Part shown: in pieces, positions 18,796 through 29,879 of the stretch | Layout: every line of letters starts with the position of its first letter | How positions within the stretch are numbered: the first letter of the stretch is position 1 | Origin: Pseudomonadota bacterium | Lineage (GTDB): Bacteria > Pseudomonadota > Gammaproteobacteria > Steroidobacterales > Steroidobacteraceae | Assembly: GCA_021785405.1 (NCBI GenBank) | Contig: JAJYFF010000002.1 | Coordinates: 1 to 64,000, forward strand | Direction of reading: 5' to 3' | DNA length: 64,000 nt | Notes under the pieces: model-generated | Database searches by the model: none | What the model was told of the DNA's origin: nothing | The model's input: the letters and a program-made list of their open reading frames with translations, nothing else | Translations under genes and position numbers: made by a program

Positions 18796-19857
18796 ATGCC
18801 CAACCGACATTTCACCAGCGACAACGTCGCCCCCGCCGCCGCCGCGATCCTCGCGGCGGTCCACGCCGCGAACGACGGGTTTGCGCCCTCGTACGGCGCC
18901 GATCCCTGGAGCACGCGCCTGCACGCGATCGCGAGCGAGGTCTTCGAGCGGCCGGTGCAGGTGTTCCCGGTGGCGACCGGGACCGCGGCGAACGCGCTCG
19001 CGCTGTCGCAGCTCACGCCGCCGTACGGGGCGATCTACTGCCACGAGACCGCCCACGTGACGACCGACGAGTGCGGCGCGCCCGAGATGTTCTGCGCGGG
19101 CGCGAAGCTGATCGGCCTGCCCTCGCCGGACGGCAAGCTCGACCTGGCGCGCCTGCGGTCCGAGATCGCGCTCGCCGAGGACATGGGCGTGCACCACGTG
19201 AAGCCGGCCGCGGTGAGCCTCACCCAGGCGACCGAGTGGGGCACGGTCTACCGGCCCGAGGAGGTCGCGGCGATCGCCGCGTTCGCGCGCACCCACGGCC
19301 TCGGCGTGCACATGGACGGCGCGCGCTTCGCGAACGCGGTCGCGCACCTCGGCTGCTCGCCGGCCGAGATCACCTGGCGGTCCGGCGTCGACGTGCTGTC
19401 GCTCGGCGCGACCAAGAACGGCGCGCTGTGCGCCGAGGCGGTGGTGTTCTTCGACGCGGCGCTCGCGGCCGACTTCGCGCGACGGCGCAAGCGCGCGGGG
19501 CATCTGTGGTCGAAGATGCGCTTCCTGAGCGCGCAGCTGGTCGCGTACCTCGAGGACGACCTGTGGCTCGCGAACGCGCGCCATGCGAACGCGATGGCGG
19601 GCCGGCTCGCGGCGGGACTGCGCGACGCGCCGGGCGCCCGGCTGCTACAGCCGGTCGAGGCCAACGAGCTGTTCGTCGCGCTGCCGGAGGCGACGGTCGC
19701 GGGGCTCGAACGCGACGGCTTCCTGTTCTATCGCTGGCCCTACCGGGACCTCGAGGCGGCGGTCGCGATCCGGCTGGTGACCTCGTACGCGACGCAGGTC
19801 GAGGACGTCGACGCGTTCCTCGCCGCACTGGGCACCGACCGCGGCGGTCCGCGATGA
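18796..19857 (+). CDS. Low-specificity threonine aldolase family (beta-eliminating lyase) protein
   Basis: HFTSDNVAPAAAAILAAV..TGTAANALAL..HMDGARFANAVAHLG..LSLGATKNGAL. Confidence 0.88.
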   Translation: MPNRHFTSDNVAPAAAAILAAVHAANDGFAPSYGADPWSTRLHAIASEVFERPVQVFPVATGTAANALALSQLTPPYGAIYCHETAHVTTDECGAPEMFCAGAKLIGLPSPDGKLDLARLRSEIALAEDMGVHHVKPAAVSLTQATEWGTVYRPEEVAAIAAFARTHGLGVHMDGARFANAVAHLGCSPAEITWRSGVDVLSLGATKNGALCAEAVVFFDAALAADFARRRKRAGHLWSKMRFLSAQLVAYLEDDLWLANARHANAMAGRLAAGLRDAPGARLLQPVEANELFVALPEATVAGLERDGFLFYRWPYRDLEAAVAIRLVTSYATQVEDVDAFLAALGTDRGGPR

Positions 19858-21890
19858 ACCGCGAGGAGTTGTGGCTCGGTCTCGACACCGGCGGGACCTT
19901 CACCGACGCGGTGTTGCTCGAGGGCGGGGCGCGCGTCGTCGCGAGCGCGAAGGCGCTCACGACCCACTGGAACCTCGCGATCGGGATCGGCGGCGCGATC
20001 CGCGCGGTGCTCGGCGCGATGCCCGCGGGCCGGCGGCGCGAGGAGGTGAGCCTGGTCTCGGTGTCGACGACGCTCGCGACCAACGCGGTCGTCGAGAACC
20101 GCTTCAGTCCGATCGGCGTGCTGCTCATCGGCTTCGACGACGCGATGGTCTCGCGCACCGGCCTCGCGCGCGACGGCGCGAGCGCGATCCAGCGGATCGC
20201 CGGCGGCCACGACGCGACCGGCATGCAGAGCGAGCCGCTCGACGAGGCGGCGGTCCTGCAGGCGGTCGATGCGCACGCGGCGCGCGTCGGGGCGTTCGCG
20301 GTCGCCGCGCGCTTCTCGGTCCGCAATCCCGCGCACGAACTCGCCGCGCGGCGCCTGATCCGCGAACGCTGCGGCAAACCGGTCACCTGCGCGCACGAGT
20401 TGAGCTCGAAGCTCGACGCGCCGCGGCGTGCGTTGACCGCGGCGCTGAACGCGCGCCTCACGCCGCAGATCCGGCATCTCACGCTCGCGCTCGCGCGGGT
20501 GCTCGAGGAGGAGTCGATCGACGCGCCGTTGATGATCGTCAAGGGCGATGGCTCGCTGATGCGCGCGGACGTCGCGCTCGAGTGCCCGGTCGAGACGATC
20601 CTGTCCGGCCCCGCCGCGAGCGTCGTCGGCGCCGGATTCCTGACCCGGCTCGACGACTTCGTCGTGTCCGACATGGGCGGCACGACCACCGACATCGCGA
20701 TCGTTTCGAACGGCCGCCCGGTCGTGAACGCGGACGGGGCGCTGATCGGCGGCTGGCGCACGATGGTCGAGGCGGTCGACGTGCGCACCTGCGGCCTCGG
20801 CGGCGACAGCGAAGTGGTGATCGACCGGCACGGACGGCTGTGCGTCGGACCCCGCAAGACGATGCCGCTCGCGTTGCTGGCGCTCCAGCACCCGGAGGTC
20901 CTCGTCGACCTGCGCGCGCTCGCCGAGCAGGACCGGCTGCCGCCGTTCGCGCCGCAGTACGCGCTGCGCAACCCCGAGCGCGAGGCGCCCCCGCACCTGA
21001 CGCGCCAGGAGCGCAGCGTCTGGGACGCGCTGACGCTGGCGCCGCAGCGCTTGTCGGTGCTCGTGCGCGGCGCCGCGGGGCGCGAGGCGCTGCGCCGGCT
21101 CGCGGACGGCGGACTCGCGACGATCGCGGGCTTCACGCCCTCGGATGCGATGCACGTGCTCGGTCGGCAGTCCGGCTGGAGCTGCGAGGCGGCCGAGTGC
21201 GGCGCGCGGATCCTCGCGGTCGAGGAACGCAACGCGCGCGCGGCGCGCGGCGTCGACACCGCCGTCGGGCTGTGCGAGCGCACCTTCGATCACGTCGTCC
21301 GCGCGAGCGGCCGCGCGCTGCTCGCCGCGGCGCTCGCGAACGATCCGGGGATCGAGGCGCACGGCGAGCGCTGGGGGCTGCTCGGCGAGCGCCTGCTCGA
21401 GAACGTCGTCGCCGGCGAGCGCTTCTCGGCCCTCGTCGATGCGCGGTTCGCGCTCGCGCGGCCGATCGTCGCGATCGGCGCGCCGGTCGGGGCCTACTAC
21501 CCCGAGGTCGCACGCCGGCTCGGCGCGCGACTCGAGATCCCGCAGCACGCCGCGGTCTGCAACGCGGTCGGCGCGGTCGCCGGGGTCGTCGCGCAGTCGA
21601 TCGACGTGGTCGTGAACCAGACCAGCCTGAACAACTTCCGGGTGCACGATCCGGCGGGCCACGCGGATTACAGCGACGTCGCCGCCGCGCTCGAGCACGC
21701 CCGCCGAGTCGCGAGCGAGCTCGCGCTCGCGGCCGCTGCGCGCGCGGGCGCGGCCGATCCGCACGTCGAGGTCGAGATCGAGGAGCGGCTCGCGCACCTC
21801 GAGTCCGGCAGCGATTACCTCGCGGAGGCGCGCGTGCACGCGACCGCGACCGGACGGCCGCTCGCCGGTCACGCCCGCCCGCCGGGCTGA
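19854..21890 (+). CDS. Hydantoinase/5-oxoprolinase (HyuA-type) family protein
   Basis: LWLGLDTGGTFTDAVLLEG..VSTTLATNAVVEN..VSDMGGTTTDIAIVSNG..VEAVDVRTCGLGGDS. Confidence 0.9.
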   Translation: MNREELWLGLDTGGTFTDAVLLEGGARVVASAKALTTHWNLAIGIGGAIRAVLGAMPAGRRREEVSLVSVSTTLATNAVVENRFSPIGVLLIGFDDAMVSRTGLARDGASAIQRIAGGHDATGMQSEPLDEAAVLQAVDAHAARVGAFAVAARFSVRNPAHELAARRLIRERCGKPVTCAHELSSKLDAPRRALTAALNARLTPQIRHLTLALARVLEEESIDAPLMIVKGDGSLMRADVALECPVETILSGPAASVVGAGFLTRLDDFVVSDMGGTTTDIAIVSNGRPVVNADGALIGGWRTMVEAVDVRTCGLGGDSEVVIDRHGRLCVGPRKTMPLALLALQHPEVLVDLRALAEQDRLPPFAPQYALRNPEREAPPHLTRQERSVWDALTLAPQRLSVLVRGAAGREALRRLADGGLATIAGFTPSDAMHVLGRQSGWSCEAAECGARILAVEERNARAARGVDTAVGLCERTFDHVVRASGRALLAAALANDPGIEAHGERWGLLGERLLENVVAGERFSALVDARFALARPIVAIGAPVGAYYPEVARRLGARLEIPQHAAVCNAVGAVAGVVAQSIDVVVNQTSLNNFRVHDPAGHADYSDVAAALEHARRVASELALAAAARAGAADPHVEVEIEERLAHLESGSDYLAEARVHATATGRPLAGHARPPG

Positions 21891-21894
21891 GGCG

Positions 21895-22998
21895 ATGCGC
21901 GCGGCGGCACCGGCGCGAGGGGCGGGCGGCGGGCGCGACCTTCGGCTCGATGCGCTGCGCGGCTTCTTCCTCGCGATGATGGCGGGCGTGCACGTGCCGA
22001 CGCCGCTGTCGCACTGGCTGCACGAGCCGTTCGGCTACCTGAGCGCGGCCGAGGGCTTCGTGTTCCTCGGCGCCTGCCTCGCGGGCGTCGTGTTCGGCAA
22101 GATCCGCCGGCGGGATGGGGCGAGCGCGATGCGCGCGCGCGTGTACGCGCGGGTGCGGCGGATCTACCAGACCCACCTCGCGCTGGTGTTCGGCGCGGTG
22201 CTGGTCGCGTGGTGGCTCGCGCGCTGGCTGCGGCCGCTCGCGTACCACTTCCATCCGTTCCTGATGCATCCGGTCACGAGCCTGGCGCTGATCCCGTTGC
22301 TGCTGCACCAGCCGCCGCTGTTCGACATCCTGCCGCTCTACGTGCTGTTCCTCGGGCTCACGCCGTGGTGGCTCGAGATCGCCGCGCGGCGCGGCTGGGC
22401 GCCGGTGCTCGCGGCCTCGGCCGGCGTGTGGCTGATCGCGCAGTTCCACCCGTTCGGCGCGCCGCTGCGCGCGCTCGCCGACCGGGTGCCGCTCGAGCTC
22501 GGCTCGTTCAACGTGCTCGCGTGGCAGTGGCTGTGGATCCTCGGGCTCGCGTTCGGCGAAACGATCGCGCGCGACCCGGCCGCGCTCGCGCGCCATCGGC
22601 GCCGCGTGCTCGTGCCCGCCGCCGTGCTGGTCGTCGCCGGCATCTATTGCCGCCACCGGCTCGGCCTGCAGCCGGCGGCGCTGCCGGACCTGCCGTTCTG
22701 GACCAGCAAGTGGCGGCTCGGGCCGCTGCGGCTGCTGAACTCGCTCGCCTGGGCGGGGCTCCTGTGGAGCTGGAACCCGCAGCCGTCGCCGCGCTGGATC
22801 GCGCCGCTCGCGATGCTCGGCCGGCGCTCGCTCGCGATCTTCGCGGCGCACATCCCGCTCGCGATCGCGGCGACCACCGTGCTGCGGTTGTACCCGTGCG
22901 GCGACGTCGCGAGCACCGCGATCGGCGTCGCGGTGATCGCGGCGTTGTTCGCGGTTGCGGGGTGGCTCGAGCGGCGCGATCGACGGCGCGTCAGCTGA
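21895..22998 (+). CDS. OpgC-domain membrane acyltransferase-like protein
   Basis: RDLRLDALRGFFLAMMAGVHV..SAAEGFVFLGACLAGVVFG; multiple TM segments. Confidence 0.85.
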   Translation: MRAAAPARGAGGGRDLRLDALRGFFLAMMAGVHVPTPLSHWLHEPFGYLSAAEGFVFLGACLAGVVFGKIRRRDGASAMRARVYARVRRIYQTHLALVFGAVLVAWWLARWLRPLAYHFHPFLMHPVTSLALIPLLLHQPPLFDILPLYVLFLGLTPWWLEIAARRGWAPVLAASAGVWLIAQFHPFGAPLRALADRVPLELGSFNVLAWQWLWILGLAFGETIARDPAALARHRRRVLVPAAVLVVAGIYCRHRLGLQPAALPDLPFWTSKWRLGPLRLLNSLAWAGLLWSWNPQPSPRWIAPLAMLGRRSLAIFAAHIPLAIAATTVLRLYPCGDVASTAIGVAVIAALFAVAGWLERRDRRRVS

Positions 22999-24790
22999 CC
23001 CGCGGAAAGACGCAGCGGACGCGCGTGCCGCCGCCGCGGCGGCCGTCGATGCGCAGCGTGCCGCCGACCGCTCGCGCGCGGTACTGCATGATCGTCATCC
23101 CCATCCCGCGGCCGGGCCGCGGCGCGGGCCGCAGCCCGTCGCCGTCGTCGACGATCGACAAGCTCGCCTGCAGGCGACTTACCCTGAGCGAGATCGTCAC
23201 CTGCTGCGCGTGACCGTGCTCGCAGGCGTTCAGCAGCGCTTCCTGCGCGATCAGGTACAGGTGGGTCGCGCTCGCCTCGTCGATCGCGGGCTCGGCGCCC
23301 GCGGCCCAGCGCAGCCGCACGGTCACGCCGAAGTTCGCCCGCGCCCGCTCGAGGAGCCGGCGCAGCGACTCGGCGAGGCCGCCGTGGTCGAGCGCGACCG
23401 GCGAGAGCCCGAGCGCCATCTTGCGCGTGTTCTGGATCGCTTGATTGGTGAGCGCGATGATCTCGTCGAGCTGCGTCGCGGCCGGCGGCGAGACCGCGGC
23501 GACCGCCGGTGCGATGCCGCGCAGGAGCAGCGCGATCCCGGTCAGCTCCTGGCCGAGTCCGTCGTGCAGGTCCGAGCCGAGCCGCTGGCGCTCGAGGTGC
23601 GCGATCTCGGCGATCTCCTGTTCCAGGCGTTTGCGCTCGGAGACGTCCTGCACCACGATCACGCGCTTCTTCTCGCCCTGCCAGTCGATCGGGTTCGACA
23701 GGATCTCGGCCGCGAACGCCGCGCCGTCCGCGCGGCGCAGCAGCACGGCGTGCGCCATGCCCGGGTCGTTCGAGCGCAACAGGCGGCGCGCGGCGGCCTC
23801 GCGCGGCGCGCCGCCGCGCGCGGGCCCGTCGAGCACGTCGAGCACGTGCGTGCCCTGCAGCGCGCCGCGATCGTGGCCGACCATCCGCTCGAACGCGGGG
23901 TTCGTGAACTCGATCCGGTCGGCGGCGTCGACCAGTGCGACGCCCTCGCGCAGCGTCTCGAGGATCTTCGCCTGGCTCCGCAGCTCGAGCTCCATGCGCT
24001 TGCGCTCGTCGATGTCGAGGCACACGCCGACGAACCCGATCGCGCGGCCGGCGTCGTCGTGGGCGGTGACCATCGCGCGCTCGTGGATCCAGCGCCACCG
24101 TCCGCCGCGGGTGCGGATCCGGTATTCGACGATGTAGGTGCCGGCGAGCCCGGCGGCTTCCGCGTCCCACGAGCGGAGGCACAGGTCGAGGTCCTCCGGG
24201 TGGATGTTCGCGCGCCAGGTCGCGCTGTTCGACGGACCCTCGCAGGGATCGACGTCCAGCGCCGCGCACCAGTCGTTCAGCCAGCGGAACTCCCCCTCCA
24301 CCGAGTTCTCCCACACCCCGATGCGCGTGCCCCAGATCGCGGTCGCGAGGCGGGTCTCGGCCGCGCGCAGATCGAGCTCGGCGCGCTTGCGCGCGTCGAT
24401 GTCGATCGAGACGCCGGCGATCCGCAGCGCCTGCCCGCGCGCGTCGCGGTTCAGGACGCGCGCGCGGGTCGTCACCCAGCGCCAGCCGCCGGCGAGCGTA
24501 CGCACGCGGTACTCGGCCTCGTAGAACTCGCGACGGCCGATGATCAACTCGTGGTATCGGTCCATCGGCGAGGGGTCGTCCGGGTGGATCCGAGCGCCCC
24601 AGCGCGGCGTGTGATCGGGGCCGAGGCAGGGATCGATGTCCACCGCCGCGCACCAGTCCCCGTACCAGTAGATCTCGTCGCGCGGGACGTCGATCTGCCA
24701 GAAGCCGAAGTTCGACCCTTGCAGCAGCGAGTCGACCTGCGCGGCGTCGATCGGCAGCACATGGTGCGCGGTCCGCGAGCGCAGCGGCAT
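22991..24790 (-). CDS. Multi-PAS sensor histidine kinase (HisKA_3/NarL-partner type)
   Basis: Repeated PAS/PAC units; LERQRLGSDLHDGLGQELTGIALLLRG; HATPase NACEHGHAQQVTISL..DDGDGL..GRGMGMTIMQYRA. Confidence 0.9.
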   Translation of the reverse strand: MPLRSRTAHHVLPIDAAQVDSLLQGSNFGFWQIDVPRDEIYWYGDWCAAVDIDPCLGPDHTPRWGARIHPDDPSPMDRYHELIIGRREFYEAEYRVRTLAGGWRWVTTRARVLNRDARGQALRIAGVSIDIDARKRAELDLRAAETRLATAIWGTRIGVWENSVEGEFRWLNDWCAALDVDPCEGPSNSATWRANIHPEDLDLCLRSWDAEAAGLAGTYIVEYRIRTRGGRWRWIHERAMVTAHDDAGRAIGFVGVCLDIDERKRMELELRSQAKILETLREGVALVDAADRIEFTNPAFERMVGHDRGALQGTHVLDVLDGPARGGAPREAAARRLLRSNDPGMAHAVLLRRADGAAFAAEILSNPIDWQGEKKRVIVVQDVSERKRLEQEIAEIAHLERQRLGSDLHDGLGQELTGIALLLRGIAPAVAAVSPPAATQLDEIIALTNQAIQNTRKMALGLSPVALDHGGLAESLRRLLERARANFGVTVRLRWAAGAEPAIDEASATHLYLIAQEALLNACEHGHAQQVTISLRVSRLQASLSIVDDGDGLRPAPRPGRGMGMTIMQYRARAVGGTLRIDGRRGGGTRVRCVFPRVS

Positions 24791-25635
24791 CAGCGCTCCG
24801 CGGTCCCCGTTCGCGGGCGAGACCCGGCGCGGCCCGCCTCGATCGCATGCGCCAGCGATTGCGCCGCGGCACGGATCGCGCCCGACTCGCCGCCGCCCGC
24901 GTAGATGATCGCGCGCGAGGAATTGATCAGCAGGCCCGCGCGGTCGCGATCGAGGCCCGCGGCGAGCGTCGCTGCGAGATCGCCGCCCTGGGCGCCGATC
25001 CCGGGCACCAGGAACGGGAGGTCGGGGTGCGCCGCGCGCAGCGCCGCCATCTCGCGCGGGAAGGTCGCGCCGACCACCAGCAGCAGGTTGCGATGCGCGT
25101 TCCAGCGGGCGGCGCGCGCGGCGACCGCCTGGTAGAGCGGCACGCCGTCGCAGAGCAGGTCCTGGAAGTCGTGCGCGCCGCGATTCGAGGTGCGGCACAG
25201 CACGATCGCGCCGCGGTCCGGCCGCGCGAGGAACGGCGTGACCGAATCCTCGCCCATGTAGGGGTTCACCGTGACCGCGTCGGCGTCGTAGCGATCGAAG
25301 GCTTCGCGCGCGTACGCCTCGGCGGTGTTGCCGATGTCGCCGCGTTTCGCGTCGAGGATCACGATCGCGTGCGGCGCCCGCTCGCGCACGTAGCGGATGC
25401 TCGCGGCGAGCTCGGCCTCGGCGGCCTGCGCGCTGTAGAATGCGATCTGCGGCTTGTACGCGGCCGCGAACCCGGCGGTCGCGTCGACGATCCGCCGGTT
25501 GAACTCGAGCAGCGGCTGGCGCCGCCCCGCGAGGTCCGGCGGCAGCTTCGCCGGGTCCGGATCGAGGCCGACGCACAGCAGGCTGCCACTCGCGATTTGC
25601 GCGGTATGGAGTCGTTCTGCGAAGCTCGGCGGCAT
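24790..25635 (-). CDS. pyrF: Orotidine 5'-phosphate decarboxylase
   Basis: LCVGLDPDPAKLP..VILDAKRGDIGNTAEAYA..DAVTVNPYMGEDSVTPF. Confidence 0.95.
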   Translation of the reverse strand: MPPSFAERLHTAQIASGSLLCVGLDPDPAKLPPDLAGRRQPLLEFNRRIVDATAGFAAAYKPQIAFYSAQAAEAELAASIRYVRERAPHAIVILDAKRGDIGNTAEAYAREAFDRYDADAVTVNPYMGEDSVTPFLARPDRGAIVLCRTSNRGAHDFQDLLCDGVPLYQAVAARAARWNAHRNLLLVVGATFPREMAALRAAHPDLPFLVPGIGAQGGDLAATLAAGLDRDRAGLLINSSRAIIYAGGGESGAIRAAAQSLAHAIEAGRAGSRPRTGTAER

Positions 25636-25688
25636 ACGCCATGATATTCCGGATCGCCACCGGGCCGTAAACCCCGATCGAGACCCTT

Positions 25689-26126
25689 TTGCCGCGCAAG
25701 CCACGCACCGGACCGCGCCTCGTGTTGCAACCGCCCGTACGCCGTCCGGGGCGGCCGACGAGCTTGAGCGCGTTGACGCGCTTCTTCCGGATCGCGGACG
25801 ACTGGGAGCTCTCGCCGCTGCAGCAATGCCGGCTGCTCAAGATCCCCTCGCCGCAGGTGCTCGAGCGCTACCGGCTCGGCCAAGGTCCGCGCTTGTCCGC
25901 GGCCCAGCAGGAGCGCGCGGCGCTGGTCGCGCACATCCAGCGATCGGTCGCGCAGGATGCGACGCCCGACCAGGTGTGGGCGTGGCTGCACGCCCCGCAG
26001 TCGGCCGCGCCGTTCGAGGGCGAGAGTCCGCTCTATTACCTGCTGGAGAACGGCCTGCCGGGGCTGCGGGAGGTGGCCCGGCACCTGCAGCGGCGGCCGC
26101 GGCCGCGCGGCGAATCCGAAGCTTGA
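25689..26126 (+). CDS. Xre/MbcA/ParS antitoxin-like (DUF2384-type) protein, no adjacent toxin
   Basis: ELSPLQQCRLLKIPSPQVLERYRLG..WAWLHAPQSAAPFEGESPLYYLLENGLPGLREVARHL. Confidence 0.65.
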   Translation: MPRKPRTGPRLVLQPPVRRPGRPTSLSALTRFFRIADDWELSPLQQCRLLKIPSPQVLERYRLGQGPRLSAAQQERAALVAHIQRSVAQDATPDQVWAWLHAPQSAAPFEGESPLYYLLENGLPGLREVARHLQRRPRPRGESEA

Positions 26127-26166
26127 GCCGGAAATCTTTCGGCTATACTAGTCGGCTGAGCTCCAA

Positions 26167-26251
26167 GCGAGAGTGGCGGAACTGGTAGACGCGCTGGACT
26201 TAGAATCCAGTGGGGCAACCCGTGCGAGTTCGAGTCTCGCCTTTCGCACCA
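26167..26251 (+). tRNA. tRNA-Leu(TAG)
   Basis: Acceptor GCGAGAG/CTTTCGC, long variable arm, anticodon TAG, encoded CCA. Confidence 0.95.
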
Positions 26252-26299
26252 CCGATCGCGGCGCAAGACACTGAATCGATCATTCCGGAGAGGTTCGCA

Positions 26300-27595
26300 A
26301 TGCAGGTTTCCGTCGAGAGCATCGGCACCCTCGCGCGCCGCATGCAGGTGCAAGTTCCCGCCGACCGGGTCGCGCAGGAGGTCAGCGCGCGCTTGAAGCA
26401 CCTGAGCCGCACCGCGCGGCTCAAGGGGTTCCGTCCGGGCAAGGCGCCGTTGACGGTGATCGAGCGGCAGTTCGGCCCGCAGGTGCGGCGCGAGGTGATC
26501 GGCGACCTGTTGCAGTCGAGCTTCGCGGAGGCGGTCACGCAGCAGCAACTCGCGCCCGCGGGCAGCCCCCGGATCGAGCCGCAGAGCCTCGGCGAGGGCG
26601 AGGACCTCAAGTACGTCGCGACCTTCGAGGTCTACCCGCAGATCGCGCTCGCGCCCGTCGAGACGCTGACGGTCGAGCGCGCGGTCGCCGAAGTCACCGA
26701 GGCCGACGTGGATGCGATGATCGAGCGGCTGCGCACCCAGCAGACCCGTTATCAGGCGGTGAACCGTCCGGCGGCGACCGGCGACCGGATCACGATCGGG
26801 TTCGCGGGCACGATCGACGGCGCCGCGTTCACCGGCGGCCAGGCCGACAACGTCCCGTTCGTCCTCGGCGAAGGCAAGATGCTGCCGGAGTTCGAGACCG
26901 GCTTGCTCGGCGCCGCGGCGGGCGAGGAGCGCACGATCGACCTCGATTTCCCCGCCGATTACCGCGCGACCGAGCTCGCGGGCAAGCACGCGGTGTTCAA
27001 GGTCACGGTCGCGAGCGTCGAGGAAGCCTCGCTCCCCGCGCTCGACGAGGCCTTCTGCGAGGCCTTCGGCGTGACCGAGGGCGGGATCGCGAAGCTGCGC
27101 GAGGAGGTCACCGGCAACATGCGCCGCGAGCTCGAGCAGGCGCTGCGCAACCGCAACAAGGCCGAAGTGATGGAGCAGCTGTTGCAGGCCAATCCGATCG
27201 AGCTGCCGAACGCGCTCGTCGACGCCCAGGTGCGCGATCTGCAGGTCGACGCGATGCGCCGGGCGGGCATCAAGGATCCCGCGCAGGCGCCCGCGCCGCA
27301 GCCGTTCGTCGAGCCGGCGCGGCGGCGCGTCGCGCTCGGGCTGCTGCTCGGCGACTTGATCAAGCGCGAGCACCTCGTCGCCGACCCGCAGCGCGTCGAG
27401 CAGCGGCTCGACGAGCTCGCCGCCGGGTACGGCGACCCGGAGACGCTGAAGCGCGCGTACCGGCAGAACGCCGAGGCGATGCGCCAGGTCGAAGGCCTCG
27501 CGGTCGAGGATCAGGCGGTCGAGTGGCTGCTCGCGCACGCGCAGGTCCACGACAAGCACTGGACTTTCAAGGAACTGATGAACTTCGGCGGGTGA
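26300..27595 (+). CDS. tig: Trigger factor
   Basis: MQVSVESIGTLARRMQVQVPADRV..LKGFRPGKAPLTVIERQFG; FKBP domain; tig-clpP-clpX-lon synteny. Confidence 0.95.
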   Translation: MQVSVESIGTLARRMQVQVPADRVAQEVSARLKHLSRTARLKGFRPGKAPLTVIERQFGPQVRREVIGDLLQSSFAEAVTQQQLAPAGSPRIEPQSLGEGEDLKYVATFEVYPQIALAPVETLTVERAVAEVTEADVDAMIERLRTQQTRYQAVNRPAATGDRITIGFAGTIDGAAFTGGQADNVPFVLGEGKMLPEFETGLLGAAAGEERTIDLDFPADYRATELAGKHAVFKVTVASVEEASLPALDEAFCEAFGVTEGGIAKLREEVTGNMRRELEQALRNRNKAEVMEQLLQANPIELPNALVDAQVRDLQVDAMRRAGIKDPAQAPAPQPFVEPARRRVALGLLLGDLIKREHLVADPQRVEQRLDELAAGYGDPETLKRAYRQNAEAMRQVEGLAVEDQAVEWLLAHAQVHDKHWTFKELMNFGG

Positions 27596-27613
27596 GGCGA
27601 TCCGGCGCCATCC

Positions 27614-27643
27614 CTTGAAAACCGGCCGCCAACGGCCCACATT
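27614..27643 (+). promoter_or_regulatory. Putative sigma32 (heat-shock) promoter of clpP
   Basis: CTTGAAA (27614-27620), 15-nt spacer, CCCACATT (27636-27643). Confidence 0.6.
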
Positions 27644-27697
27644 GGAAATTCGATCTAACCGTAACGACGCCGCGCACGCCGCGGCTGGCAGGCACGC

Positions 27698-28315
27698 ATG
27701 ACGACACGCGCATTGAATCTGGTCCCGATGGTGGTCGAGCAAACCGCGCGCGGCGAGCGCGCCTACGACATCTACTCGCGCCTGCTGAAGGAACGGGTGG
27801 TGTTCGTCGTCGGCCCGGTCGAGGACTACATGGCGAACCTGGTGGTCGCGCAATTGCTATTCCTGGAATCCGAGAACCCGGACAAGGACATTGCGCTGTA
27901 CATCAACTCGCCGGGCGGTTCGGTGAGCGCGGGGCTCGCGATCTACGACACGATGCAGTTCATCAAGCCGGACGTCAGCACGATCTGCGTCGGCCTCGCC
28001 GCGTCGATGGGCGCGGTCCTGCTCGCCGGCGGCGCGACCGGCAAGCGCTACTCGCTGCCGAACTCCAAGATCATGATCCATCAGCCCTCGGCGGGCTTCC
28101 AGGGGCAGGCCTCGGACATCGACATCCACGCGCGCGACGTCCTCGAGACGCGGGAGCGCCTGAACGGCATCCTCGCGCGGCACACCGGCCAGACGATCGA
28201 GCGGATCAAGCAGGACAGCGACCGCGACAATTTCATGACCGCGGAGGCCGCCCGGGCCTACGGGATGATCGACGGGTTGCTCGCGAAGCGCGGCGACCTG
28301 CCGGTCAAGGGTTGA
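27698..28315 (+). CDS. clpP: ATP-dependent Clp protease proteolytic subunit
   Basis: [46 protein letters not shown]. Confidence 0.98.
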   Translation: MTTRALNLVPMVVEQTARGERAYDIYSRLLKERVVFVVGPVEDYMANLVVAQLLFLESENPDKDIALYINSPGGSVSAGLAIYDTMQFIKPDVSTICVGLAASMGAVLLAGGATGKRYSLPNSKIMIHQPSAGFQGQASDIDIHARDVLETRERLNGILARHTGQTIERIKQDSDRDNFMTAEAARAYGMIDGLLAKRGDLPVKG

Positions 28316-28404
28316 CGAGCGCCGCCATCCGAGCCGTACACCGCCCCCAACCCCGCGGATCCGCGGGGGGATACGACGCGTTTCACGCCCCCGACAGGGC
28401 TCGC

Positions 28405-28432
28405 TTGGCGGGGGCTCGCCGGGTGCTATATA
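28405..28432 (+). promoter_or_regulatory. Putative sigma70 promoter of clpX
   Basis: TTGGCG (28405-28410), 16-nt spacer, TATATA (28427-28432). Confidence 0.45.
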
Positions 28433-28520
28433 GTTTTATCCAGAGCCGTTGCCGGGGGTGTGCCCGTCGCCGTCCGGTCGGCGCGGGGGCAGCCCGGATC
28501 GCGGCGGAACCGAGGAAAGC

Positions 28521-29843
<1,323 letters not shown>

Positions 29844-29879
29844 CGACGGTCCGCGGCGACGCGGCCGGCGGCGTTGCGC

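Noticed and set aside
16099-19584. 1161-aa minus-strand ORF
   Set aside because: Antisense to the TonB receptor and threonine-aldolase-like gene; low-complexity shadow translation.
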